DNA of 64,000 nucleotides from Selaginella moellendorffii (GCF_000143415.4 NW_003314261.1:1511597-1575596), one strand, 5' to 3'. Numbered from the stretch's first letter, positions 8,779-18,656 are shown. The notes: generated by a model from the letters alone, not told the origin. A program made the numbers and translations.

Positions 8779-10988
8779 CTAGAGCTTGAAAGAGGAAGGT
8801 TGCATCGATTTTTCAATCTTAGCTTTGGCAGCGGGCTGAGTTTTTTGCCGGTCAAGCTCCGCAAAAACCTGCAGAATTAACACGACGCTCAATACAAGCC
8901 TGCAAACTTGCGAATTCTCACCTTGGCAGATTTCACGAAGTCGGAAGTTTGCTTCTTCTTAGGAGCTGCGGAAAGCTGTTCTTCAGTTTTGTCATCCGTT
9001 CGAGGCCTTTTAGGCAGAGCTTGGGCTTTTTGTTGAGCTGAAACACTTTGCGTAAGAACATCATATTCCTGCGATATGACACCATCCCACCTTTATATTT
9101 ACGCTTCTTTGAGGCACGCCTCCTCTTCCTATCGCCTTTGTCGAGCTCCTTCTCGTCTTTTACTGCTCCTTTACCGCTAAACATCTCCTCCGGGGCTAAC
9201 ATCGATGCGTCCGAAACGAATACAGGCGCCACCTAGAGAAACCATAGAGCTCAGTCTCAAGCACTTTTAAAACGCAAACACACCTCTTCCATAGCAAGCG
9301 CTGGAACATCTTTGACAGCCATGTCTTCTATCACCTGCACAGCCAGCCTTAGCCACATGATATCACGAAGAAGTCCTTACAGGTTTTGGAGCGAAATGGA
9401 AGTGAGCCAGCGCATCCAGTTTTATGCATAACCTTTTAAACACATCTCTTGCCTGCATTAGCAGAGAGTAGGTAACAGCCACAATGAGTGAAAGAGAACA
9501 AAACCTCTTGTTTCAGTTTATCTGCTTCGGTTTCCGGAGCTGATGCAAGCCCTGCAGATTGCATGTATTCCTCCTGAAACAAGAAAAAACGAAACAGATC
9601 AAAAGATTGCAGGAAGTTTCACGTTGATAAATACCTCGTATAATTCACCCAATCCCTTCGTGCTTTTGCTTTCATCCTGTAAGAAATTAGAAGTTTCGAC
9701 GTTAGACTTGTACGCTTAGAACACACAATCGACTTACGATTTCCATCTTTTGCGCAAGAGGCACATCTGGTAGTTTTTGCTTCCTTTCAACATCATCGAA
9801 CAGGCCCTGAAACAAAATACAGTTTTAAGCGTTGAAGCCTTTGCGAAAAGAAAGGCGTACGTCAATGATACGACGCCGAATGAGATCTTCGAGAGAAGTC
9901 GTGACTTCTTCGGTGATTACAGGTGCAGGTCGCGCGTTATGCTCGAAATCCAAATCAGCTTCAAGCGCGCTGTTCTTGGGTCGTTTGGCTGCCGTAATCT
10001 AGGAGAACTTGTATCAGAAACATGGAAAAACATGCGTGAAATTACCTCTCCACGCATTGTCCAGTCTTTTGGATCCATGTTAGCCTTTTCCAGCAGCTCG
10101 ATACGCTTTTGTGTCTTCTCCAGTTGTTTTTCATGCGAAGATTTTTCTTGCACCCTCTCGCTTTTACGTCCTTGTTCTTGTTGTCCTTCGTCCTCTTCAT
10201 TAACCTCTTCTTCTTCATCTTCCCCTTGTTCATCATCATCATCGTCATCATCGCCTGGTTCTTCTTCTTGTTCCTTGTCATGATCTTTAACTTGGCTCTT
10301 TTCCTTGCTCTTGATCTTTCCATAGAAATCCTCGTATCTACAAAGGTCTCAGCAAGAGAAAATCAATATCGAGTTACCTTATATCTTTATCTCCGTCGTC
10401 AGAATCCGCACCATCGTCCTCGTCATCCTCCTCGTCATCCTCCTCGTCATCCTCCTCTTCATCCTTTTCAGGAGCCTCGTCCCCCCGTTGGTAGTCTTCC
10501 TCAGCATCCAGCAAAAATCTATCCATATCCTTGAGCTTCAAGAACTTGTCCTCCAAAACATTCGACACTCCAGCCTCCGCCTCTTCCTCCTCTTCATCAG
10601 ACACTTCCTCTCCCTCATTTTCCTTGTCCTCCTCACTAAGAGAATCATCACTAGCCTCCGCCTTTCCGTTCTCTTGCTCCTCAGTAACAGCATTTCCCAA
10701 TCCAAAAAAATCCCCGGCAGCGTCCACCTTCTCCAAATCCCTGATCTGCCTCCTCACGGACGCAAGAAGCTGGCGATCCTGGATCTCGATCTGCTGCCAT
10801 ATCTGCTCGGCGTCGAATCCCTGCGTAAGCAGCCGGCGTAGCGGATTCCTGGGAAAATACGTGACAGCGAGCGCGAATATCTGCTCGGAGAAAGATCTGG
10901 CACTGCTCACAAGCTCCGGCGACGCATCCAGCCACGCGCTGGCCTCAGAATCGCGCACAGCAGCCACCTCCGCGCCATCGAGCGCCAT
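8779..10988 (-). CDS. MPP10: MPP10, U3 small nucleolar ribonucleoprotein component
   Basis: Eleven exons (10988-10378, 10337-10046, 9998-9861, 9806-9738, 9676-9635, 9573-9505, 9452-9381, 9334-9284, 9232-9091, 9037-8922, 8868-8779) join in frame to 563 residues. Family signatures are visible. They are an acidic half with long E/D runs, the RYEDFYGK block, [10 protein letters not shown], and [20 protein letters not shown]. Further on come [37 protein letters not shown] and the basic [12 protein letters not shown] tail. In other eukaryotes MPP10 scaffolds IMP3/IMP4 in the small-subunit processome for 18S rRNA maturation in the nucleolus. It is head to head with the RCC1 gene over a 92 bp telo-box promoter, as expected for a ribosome-biogenesis gene. 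The C-terminal extension after the basic patch is unremarkable. Confidence 0.93.
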
Positions 10989-11080
10989 AAACCCTAAAAA
11001 TGCCCCAAGGGTTTTAGGGTTTAAAGGGCATATTCTACGAATATCGTCGAGTGGGGGGGTTTAGGGTTTTAGGGTTCTCG
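10989..11080. promoter_or_regulatory. Bidirectional telo-box promoter (MPP10 / RCC1-like)
   Basis: These 92 bp separate the two divergent start codons. Exact telo-boxes (AAACCCTAA or its complement) lie at 10989-10997, 11014-11022 and 11061-11069, and a near-match (TTTAGGGTTC) lies at about 11068-11077. Telo-boxes are known plant cis elements of ribosomal-protein and ribosome-biogenesis genes. The first box touches the MPP10 start codon, so it probably sits in the 5' UTR or at the start site. The segment is not copied in the downstream array. Confidence 0.7.
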
Positions 11081-12844
11081 ATGGCGTGGAGCGCGATGCT
11101 GCGGCGAGCAGCGCCATCACACCTCGCATTTCGATCGCTCCAGCGGCGGCGGATAGGATATCTGGCGGATCGAGTGAGCAGCGGCGAGCCGGCGGAGCTG
11201 GAGGTATGGGCGTGGGGGCGGGGGACTCACGGGCAAGTCGGACATGGATCCGAGGACACGGAGAAGCTGCCGGTGCTAATCTCCACGCTCAAGCTCGCGG
11301 CATTCACAGGGATGGCTCCAATCCAGGGGAGAATGCCGGTGGACATGGAAGTGGCCGCGCAGGCCGAGGAGGTGAGGCTGGATGTGCTTGAGAGGTGTGG
11401 TGTTTTTAAGAGGGCCGCCGCCGGTGGTGGTGGCGGTGGTGGTGGCGTGGATCCATCGCTCTTTGTGGAGAAGGCCAAGCCCCGGCTGGGAAACGTTGGA
11501 GTGACTTGCGGGCTCTTCCATTCGGTGCTCTTCGCCGAGCAGGATGTTTTTGTGTGGGGGAAGGGCGATGGTGGAAGGCTGGGCATAGACACGGAGTTTA
11601 ACCAGTACAAGCCTTACGTGAATCCCAGGATCAAGAGGGTCCAAATGGCGAGCGCTGGAGGATTGCACAACATCGCTCTCACAGAAGTTGGAAATGTGTA
11701 TACATGGTACGTGAGATCATCCTTGGTTTTTGATTTCTTCTTTTCTTGTTCTTGCGCTTGAGATGTGTTGATGCCAAAGCTTGCAGGGGGTACGGGGCTT
11801 TTGGTGCTCTAGGCCATGGATCATACGAGCGAGAGCTTCTTCCCAGATTGTTGGAGGGCCCGTGGAAAGACAGGATAGTTCACGTTTCGGCCGGGGGATC
11901 GCACACCGCCGCAGTCACGGAAAGTGGTAAGCAAAGTTCTCTTTTTTCTTGAGCAAGTCTGATTGTTTTCTTCTTCTTTCTTCTGTAAAGGCGAGCTTTA
12001 CACATGGGGAAGAGACGAGGGTGAAGGAAGGCTCGGGCATGGAAACCCGGACATCATGGACGAAGGTGCATTGAGCAGGCCGACGAAGGTCCAAGCGCTA
12101 GACGTTCCCATCGCCTTGGTTTATTGCGGGGGATTTTTCACAATGGCTCTCACTAAGTCGGGACAATTATGGTCCTGGGGAGGTATATTTTTCTTTTCCT
12201 GAAAACTGGGGAGACTAGTGTTGATTCTGTTCAGGGAATGCAAACCATGAGCTTGGCCATGGAACGAGAGCGAATAACTGGAAGCCCAAGGTTGTAGCCG
12301 CTCTGGAAGATGTGACTCTAGTGCAAGTAGCTTGTGGTGGATTCCATGCTGCTGCTCTCACTCGTAAGTTCTTGCCTTGGATTTTTCTTGTTGGTACGTA
12401 ACATTCTACTTGTTTCGCTTAAGAGGACGGGAAAGTGATTACATGGGGATATGGTGGAAATGGCCAACTTGGTCATGGGACTTTGGAAAACGGGAAAGAG
12501 CCGGCTATTGTCGAGGCTATGGCTGATAAAACATGCACTTACATTGCTTGCGGACCGGCTTGGACAGCAGCAATCACTGGTTAGTAGCGTTTTCTTTTTT
12601 TCTTGCCAGAAATGCTCATATGCTTTCAGAGAATGGGGATCTATATACGTGGGGAAAGAATCGCGACTACCAGCTCGGAATTCCTGGACTTAAGGATGAG
12701 CAACTAGATCCCGTTTTGGTACAATTTCCACAGGCTCTTCATGAGAAAACTCCGGTAGAAGTGTTGGGTGTTTCTTGTGGAGCTAATCACGGGGTTTGTA
12801 TTGTTTCGAGACCCAAACCAGCTCAGGTAACACAGAGCTTGTAA
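11081..12844 (+). CDS. RCC1-repeat (UVR8/RUG-type) protein, probably mitochondrial
   Basis: Six exons (11081-11706, 11787-11926, 11991-12182, 12235-12363, 12424-12579, 12630-12844) encode 485 residues. The N terminus is basic and hydroxyl-rich (MAWSAMLRRAAPSHLAFRSL), typical of a mitochondrial presequence. It is followed by RCC1 blades with W(G)xGxxGQxGHG and CGxxHxxALT repeats: VWAWGRGTHGQVGHG, VFVWGKGDGGRLG, TWGYGAFGALGHG, LYTWGRDEGEGRLGHG, WSWGGNANHELGHG, ITWGYGGNGQLGHG and LYTWGKNRDYQLG. A glycine run (AAAGGGGGGGG) interrupts the first blade. RCC1-fold proteins are beta-propellers; plant organellar ones (RUG type) act in intron splicing, but the exact partner is not deducible. The last exon is the part copied repeatedly downstream, in forward and inverted orientation. 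Confidence 0.9.
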
Positions 12845-12960
12845 CATTGGAATTCGTAAACAAAGACGCGATGGTAAGGTGATAATCCTGGATGTCAGCT
12901 CCACTATGAAGAAGGCTTACACTGTGATGATTCTTCCATTTGGTTTGATTTTGAGTGAGT

Positions 12961-14183
12961 ATGGAGCCCAAGAGCAGGATTCTGATCGTTGGAGCTACGG
13001 GATACATCGGCAAGTACATCGCTACTGCTAGTATTCAATCGGGTCATCCAACTAGTATACTAGTTCGTCCACAGGTACTTTCAAGCTATCTATATTTCTT
13101 CTTTGATCTCTGGGGTGAGCTTCAGGTGTCAAAACATGTTGATAAAGTCCGGTTCCTGGTTGGGCTAAGAAAAGCCGGAGCAACGATTTACACCGTACTA
13201 GCTATCATCAGTTACTTGGTGTTGGTTCACTTACATTTCTGCTTTTTGGAAACCAGTGCTTTCTGGAAGACCGAGAGGATCTTGTGCGAATATTACAGCA
13301 AGTCGATGTTGTGATCTGCGCTCTTGGGGAAGATCAACTAAAGCTCCAGTACGATCTCATCAGAGCCGTGAAAGAAGCTGGAAACATCAAGGTGAAGTTT
13401 ACGGTTTTCAAGTGAATCCCGACTTACACAGTTGTCTTCTCCAGAAGTTCTACCCCTCCGAGTTTGGGATGGACGCGGATAGGATCTGCAAGGACCAGTC
13501 CATTCCCGAGAGCCCCATGTATAGGGACAAGGTAGCTATCCGGAGAGCCATCGAAGCAGCAGGAATTCCTCATACGTTTTTCATGGCGAACTGTATCATG
13601 GGGCTCATGCTCGCCAGTTTCGTACAAATGGACGGTTTCCCGACTTTCACTCCACCCAGAGACAAGGTTTGCATTTACAAAGATGGAGATCACAAAGGTA
13701 CCAGTTTTGTTGTTTCTAGATCATGCATTTGTCTCTTTTTACTTTGGCGGATTCACAGTCATGTATATCTCCGAGGAGGACCTCGCAACTTACTTGCTCA
13801 AGTCGGTCGATGATCCCAGAACACTCAACAAGGCTCTTTACGTTCGCCCTCCCGGAAACGCCTTGACAATGAACGAGCAAGTAGCATTGTGGGAAGAAAT
13901 GACCGGCAGCACCCTTGAAAAGAGGTGGATGAGTGAGGAGGAGGTTCTTCTACACATCAACGGTGAGAGCTTTCATTTGCGAGGTCTACTGACGGGATTG
14001 TTTGGTTTTGCAGACGCTCAAACTCCATTGCAGCTCAGAGAGGTGTGGACGCGCATCTATCACGTTTTTTACAATGGAGCTATGTGCTTCGAGTTGGCTC
14101 CTGATGATATTGAAGTCACTGCTTTGTATCCTGAGGTAGAGTATACTTCTCCACAAGTATATCTCAAGCCTTATGCGTGCTGA
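12961..14183 (+). CDS. Isoflavone reductase-like / phenylcoumaran benzylic ether reductase-like NADPH reductase, copy 1 (IRL-1)
   Basis: Six exons (12961-13074, 13126-13194, 13257-13391, 13445-13697, 13759-13962, 14014-14183) encode 314 residues, the normal length for the family. The Rossmann NADPH motif GATGYIG is at 11-17. KFYPSEFGMD is the family's FxPSEFG block, and the proposed catalytic lysine is K135 in YRDKVAIRR. The later ALYVRPP, MNEQVALWEEMTG and VYLKPY landmarks match PCBER/IFR/PLR proteins, which reduce lignan or isoflavonoid-type phenolics in the cytosol. Whether it acts on phenylcoumarans or other substrates is not deducible. The start is 116 bp after the RCC1 stop. It differs from copies 2 and 3 at, for example, V versus A in DIE(V/A)TALYP, and in the C-terminal residues KPYAC versus KPYVC. 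Confidence 0.92.
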
Positions 14184-14700
14184 TTCCCTGATCAACATCC
14201 TTGATCAACACGGAGCTTCAACAATGAATACTAACTTGCTCCACGTATCAAGCAGAAACTTGCACGGCAATCTTGAAAATGTTCTGGAGGCAAACTCCAT
14301 AAGTTCAATAATGTTAGTTTTCTTCTCTCAGGAATCCAAAGTGTTTGGTTACGAAGATCTTATTCACATTTTCACACTTGTTCCTGCACAACCAGCTAGA
14401 GGTCTCTTTTGTCACTAAAGTAGTGAGTGAAGGAGGTGTCATTGAGCAACTTTTCCTTGAGAGTTTTAGGCAGCAAGATGTGTACGTCGACACTGCTGCT
14501 TTGATCGATTGATCTGAGCTGGAAAAAGTGCTACAAACGATGGCAGACAAGAGAATGCAAGACTGAGCTAATGCACCACCCCGCCACCCAAAATCATTGC
14601 CTGGAAACCTCCACAGAGCTGTGCTATAATGCATTGATGCCAGCATTGCCCCAGGAAAGTCCAGCTACGTAGAGCTTGTGGTCTAAAATTTAAAGGGCTA
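14184..14700 (+). other. IRL 3' flank with coding-like remnants
   Basis: The segment is copied in all A modules. It has open stretches bounded by splice-like sites: one ends ANSISSIM before TTTTCTTCTCTCAG at about 14334, then ESKVFGYEDLIHIFTLVP, then an open run VSFVTKVVSEGGVIEQLF, ending in TGA near 14510. These could be exons of a captured or decayed gene, or chance openness in a 3' UTR. No family was recognised. Confidence 0.3.
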
Positions 14701-14814
14701 AGCATTACTTACCACCAAGGAAGCAATGCTCAAGAAAATTAACATTTAGAAAGTTTTAATCTTCATTTTACAAACAAAATTTGGCTAATGGTTTTTTTTT
14801 TTGCTTTTTTTTTT

Positions 14815-15399
14815 TCAGTAAATCACAAATTGTTGAGGGCGTGAATAGCTTTGCTGCTGACCATATTGTGACTCAACTACAGTGTTAATAAACTGTGATT
14901 GTCCTGGAAGTAAATGTGCACCAATCTTAGCTAACTCATCTGCAACTTGATTTCCAGCGATGTCGTAGTGCCCCTTCACCTTACAAAAATGAACTGGAAC
15001 AAGTGATGTTCCTGCAAGCCAAACTATCGTCTGGATGATATCTGCATTTGGATGGCGACCCAGGGCTATTGGATCTTGCACATACATCTCCAGCAGCGTC
15101 AAGGAGTCATAACTGTCGGTGTATACAAAGATTGGCTCCCACAATCCCCAGCGCCATTCCATCTCTAAACAGATTTCGAGGGCTCGCATCAAACCCAACA
15201 GCTCAAACGTGATAGTGGAGCTTGTATGTAAGTTGTCGTTTGCCCTTCTTCCACAAGCGAGTCGCATGGAAACTCTCGGGATAAACACTCCATAACCTCC
15301 GAAAACCCCACGCTTGAAAGATCCATCGGTAAAAGCCTGCAATCCATGATCGCTGGCTACCATTTCCCGCGTACGCACGACCTTGTCCACCTCAAACAT
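14815..15399 (-). CDS. RNase H domain protein R1
   Basis: An open frame of 194 residues. RNase H fold residues are all present: D25 in FTDGSF, E66 in TITFELLGLMRALE, D95 in VYTDSYDSL, H144 in KVKGHYD and D154 in NQVADELAK. This is the DEDD catalytic set of type 1 RNases H, which cleave RNA in RNA:DNA hybrids. The domain fills almost the whole protein; the tail is Q/S-rich (QYGQQQSYS). The stop TGA is followed at once by A-rich sequence. The closest relatives would be RNase H domains of plant LINEs or RVT_3-type proteins (inference). An in-frame ORF lies just upstream, separated by one TGA. Confidence 0.85.
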   Translation of the reverse strand: MFEVDKVVRTREMVASDHGLQAFTDGSFKRGVFGGYGVFIPRVSMRLACGRRANDNLHTSSTITFELLGLMRALEICLEMEWRWGLWEPIFVYTDSYDSLTLLEMYVQDPIALGRHPNADIIQTIVWLAGTSLVPVHFCKVKGHYDIAGNQVADELAKIGAHLLPGQSQFINTVVESQYGQQQSYSRPQQFVIY

Positions 15400-15402
15400 A
15401 TT

Positions 15403-15612
15403 TCACTTGCTCACCTTTAATGCTCTCTTCCTGTTCTGGAAAGTATACCTAACCCAAAAAGGCAATGGCATTTTATATAAGCTATGGAAATAATGCTTTA
15501 ATTTGGAAATTCGAAGCGTCGAAGATGATGCACGATCCGATAGACCAACAGCCCTAGAAACCTGCCAATGCGACTTAGAAACTTCATCCTTTCGTCTGGA
15601 TCGAGCCTGCAA
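15403..15612 (-). CDS. Short basic ORF upstream of and in frame with RNase H R1
   Basis: 69 residues, starting within AGGCTCGATCCAGACG after a CTGATTGCAG acceptor-like site and ending in TGA; six bases later the RNase H ATG begins in the same frame. The residues are basic and aromatic (KLKHYFHSLYKM, FWVRYTFQNRKRALK). It may be the N-terminal part of the RNase H protein separated by a nonsense codon, or an exon joined by splicing (a GTGAGC donor-like site overlaps its end). Equivalent ORFs are present at 19400-19618 and 22777-22995. Confidence 0.4.
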   Translation of the reverse strand: MQARSRRKDEVSKSHWQVSRAVGLSDRASSSTLRISKLKHYFHSLYKMPLPFWVRYTFQNRKRALKVSK

Positions 15613-15699
15613 TCAGGAAAGCTGATCACGCTATCGCTCGCTGTTTAGAACTTGAAGAAAAGCCAGAAGGAAAAAGCAGCGTTAGCAGGAGAGATCAGC

Positions 15700-15877
15700 A
15701 TGGCAGCCGGGGGCGGCGATCTTATACGGCACTCGCTCCTCCCGTCGTTTTCCAACCGCCTCATCCGACGCATGCACGCGCTTACCGATTTATATTCCAC
15801 GGCTTACATCAAGCAACGCTGTGCTTTCCTGGAGAAAAACAAGGCCTTCACAAAACCAGAAAAAGATCTTGTCTCCC
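15700..15877 (+). CDS. Divergent M segment 1 of the RNase H unit (unidentified)
   Basis: Open from ATG (MAAGGGDLIRHSLL) for about 59 codons, then fused to antisense SET sequence at CCCAAAGTTATG. The segment reads like a real protein N terminus: hydrophobic and basic residues, FSNRLIRRMHALTDLYST, then KNKAFTKPEKDLV. I do not recognise a family. All seven full copies keep the frame open up to the fusion or breakpoint. It could be a captured first exon, or the 5' region of the mobile unit read in the opposite direction. Confidence 0.35.
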
Positions 15878-15881
15878 AAAG

Positions 15882-17699
15882 TTATGCCTGGCGTGTGCCA
15901 TCCAGCCGAAATGCTTCACGTCAGCTCACCATCTAGGACGCGGCAGCTAGAAGGTGTCTACTTCTCGACCTCCATGAGTGTTGATTTAGTTCCTGCCAGA
16001 AGGTGTTAAAACGATACAAGCTCGAGAGAAGGGCCCAACCAGGATTGATTTTTCATGCGTCTCGATTCGCCGTGCTACTTCCAGGCACACAGGAGAACCT
16101 TGAAGTGGTTTTTGACCCCTGAGAAGCACAAACAATGTGTCTCTTCAAAGAAAAAGGAATGTGTTTTACAGCGTGTTTCCGCCGAGTTGATCTTCAATTA
16201 TCGTGTTCATTTCCGGGAATTGCGTCAATAGATCAGTCTGCGGTTTGTGAAAAGTGATTCAGCACCACACCTCTTAGCACGCTCATTACCTACCTCGTCA
16301 TACGGATTTTCAGTGAAGGCACAGTGAAGCCATAATCAAGTGCAAGCTCTGCGTTTGAAAGATCACCATAGTTTATCCAAATCTGCGAAGCCGAATGAAA
16401 CATGAAAACAAAACAAAGACCACTGCCTCTACCTGATCGTTTTCAGCATAGTCTCTGTCCGCTGTAACCTGCTTGTGGTACGGAAAAGAAAAAGAAAGAA
16501 CTTCAGGCGTATCTTACAACTGCGTAGTTGAGAAGCCCGTTAAATGAGAGCTTCGCAAAGCTGGTTGCGTTGTGGTTGAAAAAATCGAGCATTGGTATCT
16601 GCTAACGCCGCGTTATAATAATGTACACAAGGACGTAAACAGAAATAAAGGGAGACATAGCATTACTAATGTTGTCGAGTCCTCTCCAATGGCTAGTGAA
16701 CGAGAAAAAACTGCAGCAAAGGCAGGACGAACAAAACTAGCAAGAAACAAGCTTGCTTCCTGTACCTGTGGCGTATACATGCTTCAAGTCTTCAAGAGAC
16801 ACCTTACCGAATAGTTGAGGCCAAACATCAAGTGCCTGCTCCAGTACACAGGTACAAAAGTCCTTCAAGCATCAAAGTAAAAAATTTCCTCCTTGAATAA
16901 AACCATTCGGAAAAGAAAAAAAACAGTAAGAAAACTAAGTGAATGAAAGCTTGCAAAATAGAAAACTACCCGAAGTACTTACGTTTTGCACTTGGCCAAA
17001 CTCAGTTGTTATCATTTCCAGCCGCTCACGAGCCTTGCCGTATAAAGGGCTCGCCCTCAAGTAACTTAGCTCGGTGTCCTCCCAACGAAACTACGCACTT
17101 GAAAACTTTGAGAAACAAAAACTCGATAGTCCAGTACCGTGTTGTCGAGCTCCGCTGGTTGAGGAAGACACGAGATGTATGGTGCCCATACTGACGAGAA
17201 AGATTTAGCAAAGCGAAGACGAAAATGTTGAGAGTAAACTTGCCTGGCCTTTGTAGCGTTCCATGAGGACAATAAGAGCAAGTTTGGTCCACGGCTTAAC
17301 AGTGCTGGGCAAAACCGTGCTGAGCTGGTCAGGAAGATCGCTAGGAGCTATCATCTGGACGTAAACAAGAACCAACATTATCCCCTGCGCCATAGACTCA
17401 TCAATGAATCAAAAGGAAAAAACTAAAAACCGATACTCGACCTGCCCGCCAGATTCTCGCGAAGTCCCAATGCGCACCGCCGATGGATCGCCATCATCGT
17501 TCCGGCTCGCGAGCCACGACATAAAACCTGCGTAGCCATTGCTCAGCTTCCGCTGCGCCTGGTTCTGGAATAATCACGCCCAGAACTCGCGAAAGCGATC
17601 GATCCACAGTCGATCTGTCAGCGTACCTGAAGCGCCCAACAGCTCCTCGAGATCGATCCAGCCGCGCCGGGAAGAAGAAGAATCCTGGGCGGCCTACAT
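15882..17699 (-). pseudogene. SET gene pseudocopy B1 (inverted, introns retained)
   Basis: Read on the minus strand it follows the SET gene from start to stop with introns. Shared defects are an 11 nt deletion in exon 1 after ATGTGGGC, and a deletion of about 94 nt that removes nearly all of exon 3 and its donor, and so the N-terminal GLFASRP SET strand. Sequence before the exon 5 acceptor is also lost. B1 alone has ATGTAG at the start (immediate stop) and a small deletion in the last exon. It cannot make the parent protein. Confidence 0.85.
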
Positions 17700-17821
17700 T
17701 TCTCCTCTCCAAAACCAAAACATATGTATTGCCACGTCATGGGAAAGCGTCGCTGATGTGGCAGATTCTCGTGCTTGCCACGTATTGAGTGCCTGCCACG
17801 TGGCAATCGTATGAGCTACAA
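17700..17821 (-). promoter_or_regulatory. Copied SET promoter, B1
   Basis: This is the counterpart of the UBA2/SET promoter: the ACGT-core and CCACGTGGC motifs are kept (GCCACGTATTGAG and CTGCCACGTGGCAATC on the + strand). It joins directly to the RCC1 fragment. Equivalent pieces lie at about 25059-25179, 32416-32536 and, shortened, 36381-36469. Confidence 0.5.
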
Positions 17822-18062
17822 ACCCCGTGATTAGCTCCACAACAAACACCCAACACTTCTACCGGAGTTTTGTCATGAAGAGCCTGTGGAAATTGTACCG
17901 GAACTGGATCTAGTTGCTCATCCTTAAGTCCAGGAATTCCGAGCTGGTAGTCGCGATTCTTTCCCCACGTATATAGTTCCCCACACTCTGAAAGCATATG
18001 AGCATTTCTTAAGGCTACTAACAAGTGATTGCTGCTGTCCAAGCTGGTCGACAAGCAATGTA
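17822..18062 (-). pseudogene. Inverted RCC1 exon 6 / exon 5 fragment, B1
   Basis: The reverse complement of the RCC1 last exon, a shortened intron 5 and the end of exon 5. The intron has lost its poly-pyrimidine tract and acceptor context (ATTTCTTAAGGCTACTAAC on the + strand). It encodes the LYTWGKNRDYQLGIPG blade, but with no start and no other blades it is a fragment. Confidence 0.8.
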
Positions 18063-18309
18063 AGGAAACTGGGGAAAAAAAACCGCGACGCAGCAAGCTT
18101 CCGAGATGAGTTGATGTTGAACCATATGGTGTCGTTCTTGCCAAAGTCGGACCTCCTCACCACCTGTGAGTGGGCAAGAACGTACTTGTGTGGCTGCTGC
18201 TCTCGGCCGGAGAGTCAATCTCGATGTTACTGAGCCGCATCCACAACACAGAGCGCAGAGTCTTTGTGTCGAGCAGCATCAAAGTGTTGGGGACGTGACT
18301 GCACAGCAC
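18063..18309. other. Orphan segment of B modules (B1)
   Basis: About 245 bp present in all B modules but with no source elsewhere in the window. Both strands carry medium ORFs; neither resembles a family I know. The right border abuts CAGTTTCGTACAAATGG of IRL exon 4. Other copies: 25423-25667, 32781-33025, 36711-36954. Confidence 0.5.
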
Positions 18310-18656
18310 CAGTTTCGTACAAATGGACGGTTTCCCGACTTTCACTCCACCCAGAGACAAGGTTTGCATTTACAAAGATGGAGATCACAAAAGTACCACT
18401 TTTGTTCATGCATTTGTCTCTTTTTACTTTGGCAGATTCACAGTCATGTATCTCTCCAGGAGGAGCTAGCTTGCTCAAGTCGGTCGATGATCCCAGAACG
18501 CTCAACAAGGCTCTTTACGCTCGCTCGAATGACCGGGAGCACGCTTGAAAAGAGGTGGATGAGCGAGGATGGATTCTTCTACACATCAATGGTGAGAGTT
18601 TTCATTTGTGAGGTCTACTGATGGGATTGCTTGGTTTTGCAATCCCGTCAGTAGAC
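18310..18656 (+). pseudogene. Partial IRL, exon 4 end to intron 5 (B1)
   Basis: Begins inside IRL exon 4, keeps intron 4, carries a shortened and frameshifted exon 5 (ALYARSN then lost frame), and ends at the end of intron 5, where it folds back on itself instead of continuing into exon 6. Not functional. Confidence 0.85.
18613..18656. repeat. 17-bp foldback hairpin at the IRL breakpoint (B1)
   Basis: Left arm 18613-18629 (GTCTACTGATGGGATTG), 10 nt loop, right arm 18640-18656, which is its reverse complement except for one base. The mismatch matches the intact IRL gene (GACGGG), so the right arm keeps the older state. Same structure in B2 (25972-26015), B3 (33330-33373) and B4 (37259-37302). 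Confidence 0.85.

Larger units (their letters stand above)
14790..15843 (-). mobile_element. RNase H unit 1 (putative poly(A)-ended mobile unit)
   Basis: About 1.05 kb bounded on the left by a poly(T) tract (poly(A) on the coding strand, directly after the RNase H stop) and on the right by a CTTTCCTGGAGAAAAAC sequence. The same pair (RNase H ORF on minus, divergent M segment on plus) recurs in the array and once outside it at 59.3-60.4 kb, where flanking sequence differs on both sides. That makes a discrete unit likely. Poly(A) placement suggests a retrotransposed 3' end, as in LINEs with a terminal RNase H, but no reverse transcriptase is present. Confidence 0.55.

Noticed and set aside
11227-11668. 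Minus-strand ORFs of 127 and 130 codons
   Set aside because: They are antisense shadows of the GC-rich first exon of the RCC1 gene.
14314-14646. 110-codon minus-strand ORF repeated behind each IRL
   Set aside because: Composition is unlike a protein family and its copies are explained by array duplication; the plus-strand pieces look more exon-like.
15882-17699. Treating the inverted SET copies as functional paralogues
   Set aside because: Exon 3 and its donor are deleted and exon 1 is frameshifted or lost in every copy.
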